The notes under the pieces are model-generated. The model worked only from the letters and a program-made list of their open reading frames with translations, was not told where the DNA came from and ran no database searches. A DNA stretch of 64,000 nucleotides from Sulfitobacter donghicola DSW-25 = KCTC 12864 = JCM 14565 (lineage in GTDB: Bacteria; Pseudomonadota; Alphaproteobacteria; Rhodobacterales; Rhodobacteraceae): NCBI RefSeq assembly GCF_000622405.1, contig NZ_JASF01000001.1:24660-88659 (forward strand), given 5' to 3'. Each line of letters starts with the position of its first letter. Position 1 is the stretch's first letter. This document shows, piece by piece, positions 28,090-34,924 of the stretch. The position numbers and the translations under genes were made by a program.

Positions 28090-29709
28090 ATGGCCCGTAT
28101 CGATATCACCCAAGCGTTCATTAACTTTATGGATCGCGCGTCGATTGACCCGCTGGGCGCCTTTGAAGAGCTAACATTGGACGATTTTGGCGGCCTTAAT
28201 GGGTTTGATCTGGATGAGCCCGATACAACATCCGTGACCAGCACGCGCATTTTTGGCGGTCAGGGTAATTCATCCGTTGAATTTCGCGGGTTCGGGTTTG
28301 CGCCTACCTCCTCGTTCGAGGATTTTGCTGAGGCTTTGGCAAACGGGACCTCGCTGGGGACATTGCAGAGCATTGAGATACGCGGCGATGGATCGGAGAC
28401 CCTTACCCTTGGCCTCACGTCACGCATGTTGACCGCGACGGTTGGCGACCGGCAGCTTGAGGTGCAGGGTAACTTTCCAACCGTGTTCGCGGATGTGCTG
28501 GACCTGCTGGATGCCGTCGGCGAGTTTGGGGATGAGTTTGAATTCGTCTCCGAAGATGAGCAGACGGAGTATGAGGCCATCATTGCCCGCTATGACATCT
28601 CGTCGTTCCGGTTGTCTGATGGTGGTGAGGTCGCCTTTGACATTGATCTGGGTGCAAAGGCTGTGAATGTTGCGATCCCGCAAGATTTGGACGTCACGTT
28701 CAACGGCAGCTTTGAAGAGGGTCTGGGTGGTGGATTGGCCAGCTTTGGCATTGTGACATCGATCTTGGCTTTTGGTGAGTTTTACGACGAAGACGGTATC
28801 TCATTGGAGGATATTGTCCTTTCTGGCCCGCAGGGTGAGACATTTCTAACCCTTACAGGCCCCTTTGCGGAGGGTGATACGCTTCAGGAAGACACCGCAC
28901 TGTTTGTGAACGGTCGTGAAATGGCGTATTTCGACACGGGAAGCACTGAGGTTGACACCATCACGGCTGATGGCAGCGGCCCCGTACTCATCGCCGGTTT
29001 TGGCGGCAACGATATCCTGACAGGTGCAGCGGACGCAGATATCTTGCTGGGCGGTACAGGGAACGACCGCCTGTCGGGTCTGGAGGGTGCGGACACGCTG
29101 TATGGCGGTGACGGTACGGATGTCATCATCGGCGGCAATGGCAATGACGTGCTGTACGGTGGGGCCACTGACGCTGATCTGCGCGACAACATCTTTGGCG
29201 GTGAGGGCGATGATATCATCGATGGTGGGCACGGTAACGACGCGCTGCGCGGGGATGCGGGCAATGACGTGATTGCAGGCGGCTTTGGGGCCGATACGAT
29301 GATTGGTGGAACCGGCAATGACACTGTGACGGGGTCTGCTTTTGGCGATCTATTGTTCGGCGGTGACGGGGATGATTTCATCAACGGCGGTTTCGGGTTT
29401 GATCAGACCAACGGGGGTGCTGGCGCGGATGTGTTCTATCACTTGGGTGTGGATGGTCATGGAACGGATTTCATTCAGGATTATGGATCGGCCGAGGGCG
29501 ATGTGCTGGTGTTCGGCAATCGCAATGCCACGCGCGAGCAGTTCCAGATCAACGAGGCATTTACCCCCAACGCAGGCGCAGATGATGTGGCCGAAGCCTT
29601 TGTGATCTATCGCCCGACAGGCCAGATCGTCTGGGCGCTGATTGATGGGATGGAGCAGGACCAGATCAATCTTCGCATCGGGGGGGATACTTTCGATTTG
29701 TTGGGGTGA
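28090..29709 (+). CDS. RTX protein with unknown N-terminal domain and shared cassette
   Basis: 539 residues; AAGGACATCCC precedes the ATG. Residues 1-300 have no RTX repeat and look like an all-beta extracellular domain (FRGFGFAPTSSFEDFAEAL; IEIRGDGSETLTLGLTS). I do not recognise it. RTX repeats run from ~305, then the cassette DLRDNIFGGEGDD ... DVFYHLG ... HGTDFIQDY ... PTGQIVWALIDG ... FDLLG. The cassette is closest by eye to that of the M10 gene downstream and the CAP gene. Probably a type I secreted protein; ligand or activity unknown. Confidence 0.85.
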   Translation: MARIDITQAFINFMDRASIDPLGAFEELTLDDFGGLNGFDLDEPDTTSVTSTRIFGGQGNSSVEFRGFGFAPTSSFEDFAEALANGTSLGTLQSIEIRGDGSETLTLGLTSRMLTATVGDRQLEVQGNFPTVFADVLDLLDAVGEFGDEFEFVSEDEQTEYEAIIARYDISSFRLSDGGEVAFDIDLGAKAVNVAIPQDLDVTFNGSFEEGLGGGLASFGIVTSILAFGEFYDEDGISLEDIVLSGPQGETFLTLTGPFAEGDTLQEDTALFVNGREMAYFDTGSTEVDTITADGSGPVLIAGFGGNDILTGAADADILLGGTGNDRLSGLEGADTLYGGDGTDVIIGGNGNDVLYGGATDADLRDNIFGGEGDDIIDGGHGNDALRGDAGNDVIAGGFGADTMIGGTGNDTVTGSAFGDLLFGGDGDDFINGGFGFDQTNGGAGADVFYHLGVDGHGTDFIQDYGSAEGDVLVFGNRNATREQFQINEAFTPNAGADDVAEAFVIYRPTGQIVWALIDGMEQDQINLRIGGDTFDLLG

Positions 29710-29866
29710 AACCGCCGCTTTGGGCCCCGCATATTGGCGGGTTCCTGCCTGTTAGCAGACTGCCCCTTCTCATCAAATGTAAATCTTTTTGACTTAATAC
29801 GCTTTGACCGAACATATGGACATATCTGTGGATAGGTCTCTTTTAGCATTGATTCAGGATAGCACT

Positions 29867-31096
29867 ATGACAGTTGATATTTATGCTCCCACCTCTCAGG
29901 ACACGCTAAGTCTGGAAGAGCTGCAGTTGTACCAGATGATCATGGATTACCGTACCGAAAACGGACTGTCCGAAATCCCGCTGTCATTTGATCTGACGCT
30001 GGTGGCAGGGCGCCATACACTGGACACAACCGAGAATATCTGGGCCGAGGGTGTTACCCTGCCAGAGGGCGCTAACCTGCACAGTTGGTCGGATGCATTC
30101 TATTATGGTGATCACCGCGCGCCTGAAATCATGTGGGAAGCGCCCGAGAGACTGGGCACCGATTACCCCGGCTTTGGCTTTGAGATTTCGGCAGCGGGAT
30201 ATCGCAGCATAGAGGATGCATTGGCCGGATGGCAAACGTCGTCCGGGCACAACGAAGTGATCCTGAACCAGGGGATTTGGGCAGATACCGACTGGAACGC
30301 GATCGGCGTTGGTGTGGAGCTGAGCGGGAGTGGTGGCGGATTTTTTGGGGGCCGTGCCTATCACGTCTGGTTTGGCCGCGAGATGGACACAAAGGCGCCC
30401 TTGACCCTTGGCACCGATGCAAGCGAACTCATCACAGGGAGTGATTTTATAGATAGGCTGCTGGCAGGTGGTGGGGACGACACTGTGATGGGTGGTGATG
30501 GTGCGGACACGATCAATGGCGGTGATGGTGCGGATGTGCTGTACGGCGGCGAGACGGCGCAAGATTTGCGCGATGTCATCTTTGGTGGTGCGGGCAATGA
30601 CAGTATCGAGGGAGGGTACGGCAATGACGCCCTGCGCGGCGACGGCGGCAATGATACCATTGCAGGCAGTTTTGGTGCCGATACGGTCATTGGCGGAGAA
30701 GGAGACGACCAGCTCACCGGTTCTGCTTTTGGGGATCTGCTGTTCGGCTCTGGCGGTGATGATTTCATAAATGGCGGTTTTGGCTCTGATTTGGTGAATG
30801 GTGGTAATGGTGCAGACGAGTTTTTCCACATCGGCATCGCCAACCATGGGTCTGACTGGATACAGGATTATGATGCCGCGCAAGGCGATGTGCTGGTCTT
30901 CGGGAATGAAGATGCGACCGGCGCCCAGTTCCAGATCAACGAGGCTGTGACCGAAGGGTCGGGCGCAGATGACGTATCAGAGGCATTTGTTATCTACCGT
31001 CCCACTGGCCAAATCATGTGGGCGCTTGTCGACGGCATGGGACAAGACAGCATCAATATCCAAATTGACGGTCAGCTTTATGATCTGGTGGGTTGA
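29867..31096 (+). CDS. CAP/SCP-domain RTX protein
   Basis: 409 residues from ATG 29867, chosen because AGGAT lies 7 nt upstream; an in-frame TTG at 29804 would add 21 residues. Residues ~18-180 match the CAP (cysteine-rich secretory protein, SCP/PR-1) fold: LTLVAGRHTLDTTENIW, LHSWSDAF, then AGYRSIEDALAGWQTSSGHN and WNAIGVGVE. RTX repeats follow, then the cassette DLRDVIFGGAGND ... DEFFHIG ... HGSDWIQDY ... PTGQIMWALVDG ... YDLVG. CAP-RTX proteins are known in marine alphaproteobacteria but their activity is unsettled. Confidence 0.85.
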   Translation: MTVDIYAPTSQDTLSLEELQLYQMIMDYRTENGLSEIPLSFDLTLVAGRHTLDTTENIWAEGVTLPEGANLHSWSDAFYYGDHRAPEIMWEAPERLGTDYPGFGFEISAAGYRSIEDALAGWQTSSGHNEVILNQGIWADTDWNAIGVGVELSGSGGGFFGGRAYHVWFGREMDTKAPLTLGTDASELITGSDFIDRLLAGGGDDTVMGGDGADTINGGDGADVLYGGETAQDLRDVIFGGAGNDSIEGGYGNDALRGDGGNDTIAGSFGADTVIGGEGDDQLTGSAFGDLLFGSGGDDFINGGFGSDLVNGGNGADEFFHIGIANHGSDWIQDYDAAQGDVLVFGNEDATGAQFQINEAVTEGSGADDVSEAFVIYRPTGQIMWALVDGMGQDSINIQIDGQLYDLVG

Positions 31097-31248
31097 TGTG
31101 ACACCGCCTTGAATACATACAAAAACACCGTGCTGTTATTGCCCTGCCGCGATCATTTTTCATAAGATGCCTTCACTTGTGTGGGTGTTCTTGGGTGCGC
31201 CGAATGTGGCATGCATAGAGGCTATGGTGCCCAAAAAAGGGGTTTTAC

Positions 31249-32439
31249 ATGGATTTCTTCGAGCGTAACGGCGATCTGGTTGCCAGCAATGATGTCTATT
31301 CCCTCACAGGGAGGGAGGCAGAAGAGCGCTGGAATTTCGAGGTAAGTCTCGGGACACCTGTGGTGGTCAGCTATTCGTTTCCCACGCAGGCTGCTCCCTA
31401 TGATAATTTTTCGGGTGCGCAAAACGGTTTTGACGGGTTTTCGGCAGCGCATGCCGTCCATGCGCGCACGGCTCTTGATGCATGGGCCGCCACATCGGGC
31501 ATTACCTTTGTAGAGGTGCCAGCGGATGCGGGTGGCGATATCACCTTTGGATTTCTTGACATGGAAGGGCAGTTCACCGACGACGGATTTTCGATCGCTG
31601 GCTTTGCGTATTATCCCGAAACCTACAGTCAATCGCGCAACGGCATCTCTGAGTATGTGACCTTTCACGACGGCATTGGCGGTGACATTTTTCTGGACCG
31701 CGACGATTATTTTTGGCGGGCCTCAACAATCGCACCGGGTGTCGATGGCTACCGCGTTTTGCAGCACGAGATTGGTCACGCGCTCGGCCTGAGCCACCCG
31801 TTTGACGAGGAGCCGATCATTCAGCCGGGTCACGACAACAGTGGCTACACTATTATGCCCTATAACCGCACGAGGAGCGAAACGCAGCTTGGCACAGTCG
31901 ACCGTGAGGCGATGGAGCTGCTGTATGGAGCGCCATTGCAATCGTTGGAGGCGGTGTGGGATGCGGATACGGCCACGATGCAAATTACTGGTACAGACGA
32001 GGATGATATCCTGCTGGGGTCACATCTGGATGATGTGCTGGACGGCGGTGCGGGCAATGACATCCTGTTGGCAGACGGTGGACGCAATATCTTGTTGGGT
32101 GGTGGCGAGAATGACAGGTTTGTTGCCGACACGGGCACCCACCTCATTAACGGGGGCGCCGGGGCTTCTGACAAGGTTTTGATCACCGACTATTATGATC
32201 TGAGCGCGCTGTCGGGCGCGCAGGGGCGGATCGTTTATGATGGCTTTGATGCTGTTGTTGAGATGGAGGACGTTGAGGAAATCTGGTTCGACACCCGTAT
32301 CTTTGGCGGTTCGCTCACTATCCGCAGTACACTGGATTTGTTTGGCGCGCCCACGCCCAAGCAGAACGGCGCAGCGGCCAATGATGTGCTGACAGGGACT
32401 GATGCGCGTGACTGGTTGGGGGGGGCGCAACGGCAATGA
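31249..32439 (+). CDS. M10-type (serralysin-like) metalloprotease, frameshifted before its RTX region
   Basis: 396 residues as encoded. AAAAGGGG precedes the ATG. The zinc site HEIGHALGLSHPF (near 171) is the full HExxHxxGxxH motif of M10 serralysins, and TIMPYN provides the Met-turn. A short RTX stretch follows. The frame ends with GGAQRQ at a run of eight G (32418-32425). Removing one G joins it to the next ORF (32402-33190) as one protein of ~646 residues with the shared C-terminal cassette. As written, the product would lack the secretion signal. Either an extra-G mutation, a slippage site or a sequence error. Confidence 0.85.
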   Translation: MDFFERNGDLVASNDVYSLTGREAEERWNFEVSLGTPVVVSYSFPTQAAPYDNFSGAQNGFDGFSAAHAVHARTALDAWAATSGITFVEVPADAGGDITFGFLDMEGQFTDDGFSIAGFAYYPETYSQSRNGISEYVTFHDGIGGDIFLDRDDYFWRASTIAPGVDGYRVLQHEIGHALGLSHPFDEEPIIQPGHDNSGYTIMPYNRTRSETQLGTVDREAMELLYGAPLQSLEAVWDADTATMQITGTDEDDILLGSHLDDVLDGGAGNDILLADGGRNILLGGGENDRFVADTGTHLINGGAGASDKVLITDYYDLSALSGAQGRIVYDGFDAVVEMEDVEEIWFDTRIFGGSLTIRSTLDLFGAPTPKQNGAAANDVLTGTDARDWLGGAQRQ

Positions 32440-33190
32440 TATCCTTCAGGGCGGTCTTAGCAATGACACCTTGAGTGGCAACAATGGAAACGACCAGTTG
32501 TTTGGTGGCGATGGCAATGACGAGATGTATGGCGGTGCGGGCAATGACCTTTTGGAGGGTGGCTATAACCACGACTATGTTGACGGGGGTGTTGGGGCCG
32601 ATACACTGATCGGTGGCGACGGCAATGACGAGATCACGGGCGGCGCTTCTGACGCTGATCTGCGCGATGTAGTCTTTGGCGGCGACGGCGATGACACTAT
32701 CGATGGCGGTTATGGTAACGACGAGCTGCGCGGCGATGCGGGCAACGACCAGCTTGCCGGCGGGTTTGGTGCTGATACGCTGATCGGTGGCGCGGGCGAT
32801 GACACCATGAGCGGTGCGGCGCTGGGGGACCAGCTGTTCGGCGGTGATGGCGATGATTTCATCAATGGCGGTTTCGGCTTTGACCGGATGAACGGGGGGA
32901 CCGGCGCGGATGATTTCTTCCACCTCGGGATCGCCAGCCACGGTGCGGACTGGATACAGGATTATAACAGCGCCGAGGGGGACCTGCTGGTGCTGGGGAA
33001 TGTCAGTGCGACCCGCACCCAGTTCCAGATCAACGAGGCCTTCACTCCCGGTGCAGGCGATGCGGATGTGGCGGATGCGTTCATCATCTTCCGCCCCACG
33101 GGCCAGATTGTCTGGGCACTGGTGGACGGCATGGGCCAAGACGAAATCAACCTGCAAATCGGTGGCGATGTGTTTGATCTAATGGTGTAA
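32402..33190 (+). CDS. C-terminal RTX part of the frameshifted M10 protease
   Basis: Continues the M10 protease in the next frame: after the G run it reads GGRNGNDILQGG and a regular series of GGxGND repeats, ending with the shared cassette DLRDVVFGGDGDD ... DDFFHLG ... HGADWIQDY ... PTGQIVWALVDG ... FDLMV. The first residues (MRVTGW) are out-of-frame DNA, and there is no SD, so it is not an independent gene. Confidence 0.75.
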   Translation: MRVTGWGGRNGNDILQGGLSNDTLSGNNGNDQLFGGDGNDEMYGGAGNDLLEGGYNHDYVDGGVGADTLIGGDGNDEITGGASDADLRDVVFGGDGDDTIDGGYGNDELRGDAGNDQLAGGFGADTLIGGAGDDTMSGAALGDQLFGGDGDDFINGGFGFDRMNGGTGADDFFHLGIASHGADWIQDYNSAEGDLLVLGNVSATRTQFQINEAFTPGAGDADVADAFIIFRPTGQIVWALVDGMGQDEINLQIGGDVFDLMV

Positions 33191-33339
33191 GATCCAGTGC
33201 AGCCCCTGAAATTGTGATCCGCAAGCACAAGGTCAGGGAAGACAAGACGATAAAAATACGGTATGATGATTTGGGTTTTGACCGGTCTGTGAGTGCCGCG
33301 TATAAATGTACGACTAGTTAGCGAAAAAAGGAATATTGT

Positions 33340-33658
33340 ATGCCTTTTAAAGCATTGATAAATAATTTTTTTTACCAAAAGGTAGCTATACCTTGTTTCG
33401 CGATGATGACGGGTTTTAAGCCATCGACATCACTTCTATTTTCGAGGACGGGACCACCATTTGGGGGGGGGCTGAGCACATATATCCTTTCTGAGATCGG
33501 GGTGACACGCTCAATATCATTATTACTCCCTATTGGGTGGGTGTAGACACGCGCACCAAGGGGGGTGGATTTGTCTATTACACCGACAATGTTGCCCTCG
33601 ATACCATTGTGGTGACGTGGGAAGACGTCTGATACTTTAATGCATACTCTGACAAGGT
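33340..33658 (+). pseudogene. Decayed nidogen-like (NIDO) RTX gene remnant
   Basis: Out of an ATG at 33340 with AAGGA nearby, an 8-T run (33366-33373) shifts the frame into GSYTLFRDDDGF, then a TAA (33417-33419), ITSIFEDGTTIWGG, a 9-G run (33463-33471), another stop, then ITPYWVGVDTR and TIVVTWEDV followed by TGA. These match the NIDO domain of the gene at 23399 (SVFEDG; IAPFWGGVDTR; VVTITWDAVG). An insertion-sequence end cuts it off at 33658. Several independent lesions show it is long dead. Confidence 0.7.
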
Positions 33659-33721
33659 TGGACCTGTCACGGTTTGATGCCGCTCCTTTGATAGCATTTA
33701 TTGCAGCAAAGGAGACGAACT

Positions 33722-33976
33722 ATGGGAACGAAACGAACGGACGAGTTTCGCGCTGATGCAGTGCGGACCGCACTGACCAGCGGGCTGACACGCAAATAGA
33801 TTGCATCTGATTTAGGGGTTGGGCTTTCGACGCTGAACCAGTGGGTGACCGCGCATCGTGACACCGACGTTGTGTCGGACAAGGATCTGGACCTCGCCCG
33901 TGAAAACGAGCGACTTTGACGGGAGAACCTTATTTTCAAGGAGGAGAAGGATATTCTAGAAAAGGGTCGTCATTGA
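33722..33976 (+). pseudogene. IS3 OrfA remnant with internal stops
   Basis: From ATG 33722 the reading is MGTKRTDEFRADAVRTALTS, then TAG (33797-33799), then ASDLGVGLSTLNQWV with the helix-turn-helix typical of IS3 OrfA, then a second stop TGA (33917-33919) and a leucine-zipper-like tail. Single-base changes (CAG to TAG, CGA to TGA) explain both stops. Confidence 0.7.
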
Positions 33977-34077
33977 TTGCGCCATTGGTTCGAGCAACAA
34001 TGGCGACGCCTTCTTCGCGAGCCAAAAACCATGAGGTTCCGGTTCATCCATTGCCCGGCAGTCGAAACGAAGTTTAG

Positions 34078-34620
34078 ATGAGAGGGGAAGAGCATGGCTG
34101 CGAATTCCCGACCAACCGCCTTTGCCAGGTCAGCGAACGTGGCCTGCGCGCGTTTCGCAGCCGCCCGGCCAGCCAAAGGCAGCGGACCGACATGGTTGTT
34201 CTTGCACACATCAAGGAACTGGAACGCCTTGTCACCGAACGCGCACCAGATTTGATGGCGTCGCATGGGATAGCGACACTGACAATCGCTGAGATGTTGA
34301 TCCTCGTTGGCGACGATCCCACCCGCATTCGTTCAGAGGCAGCATTTGCAAAACTCTGCGGTGTTTGTCCAATTCCGGCATCGAGTGGCAAAACACACCG
34401 TTTCCGGCTGAACCGAGGCGGTAATCGACAGGCCAACGCAGCACTCTATCGTGTCGCCATCGTCAGAATGCGAAGCCACGAACTAACCCTAGCCTATGTC
34501 AAGAAACGCACGAAAGACGGGAAGAGCAAAAGCGAGATCATTAGATGCCTAAAACGCTACATCGTCCGCGAAATCTACAGCCAGCTCTGTGTGCCGAAAA
34601 CAACTCAAATCACCGCTTGA
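34078..34620 (+). pseudogene. IS110-type transposase C-terminal fragment
   Basis: A 180-codon open stretch. From ~residue 40 on it matches the C-terminal transposase_20 part of IS110/IS116/IS902 transposases: GIATLTIAEMLILVGDDPTR, then FAKLCGVCPIPASSGKTHRF and NRGGNRQANAALYRVAIVRM. The N-terminal DEDD catalytic domain is missing, so it is inactive. It differs from the intact IS110 gene at 60274. Confidence 0.7.
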
Positions 34621-34822
34621 CGAATACAGGAGCTTCAACGCAGCTGCCGAGACATTCTGCAAAACAATCAAGGCTGAGCTGATCTGGCGCCAGCCTTGGC
34701 CAACGCGACGGGCAGCAGAGATGGCAATCTTCAACTACATAAACGGCTTCTACAATCCGCGCCGAAGGCATTCAGCCTTAGGCTGGAAAAGCCCCGTCGC
34801 TTTCGAAAGGAAAGTGGCTTAA
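34589..34822 (+). pseudogene. IS3 OrfB C-terminal fragment
   Basis: Reads AETFCKTIKAELIWRQPWP and FNYINGFYNPRRRHSALGWKSPVAFE, the conserved end of IS3 OrfB integrase (rve) domains. The first DDE residues are lost; only the last ~65 codons remain, followed by the right inverted repeat at 34836-34860. Confidence 0.7.
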
Positions 34823-34924
34823 ACGAGCACTTGGGGCGGCACTAAAACGCGACAGGTCCAATCCACCTTAACAACTGGTCCGAATTTCCGCGACCACCTC
34901 TAATAATGCTGACGCACCCAATGT

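Larger units (their letters stand above)
33659..34860 (+). mobile_element. IS3-type element remnant, interior replaced by an IS110 piece
   Basis: Imperfect inverted repeats bound it: TGGACCTGTCACGGTTTGATGCC from 33659, and the reverse complement of the right end at 34836-34860 (TGGACCTGTCGCGTTTTAGTGCC). Inside are an OrfA remnant with two stops, an IS110-type transposase C-terminus, and the last part of an IS3 OrfB. The 1.2-kb total equals a normal IS3 length even though the middle belongs to another family. No target-site duplication is evident. It is not mobile. Confidence 0.6.

Noticed and set aside
29722..29753. Imperfect hairpin after the RTX gene at 28090-29709
   Set aside because: Arms do not pair cleanly and no T-run follows, so not called as a terminator.
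24079..33190. Regular short DNA repeats suggesting a CRISPR array or tandem repeat locus
   Set aside because: They are codons for RTX nonapeptides; spacing is 27 bp in frame with no unique spacers.
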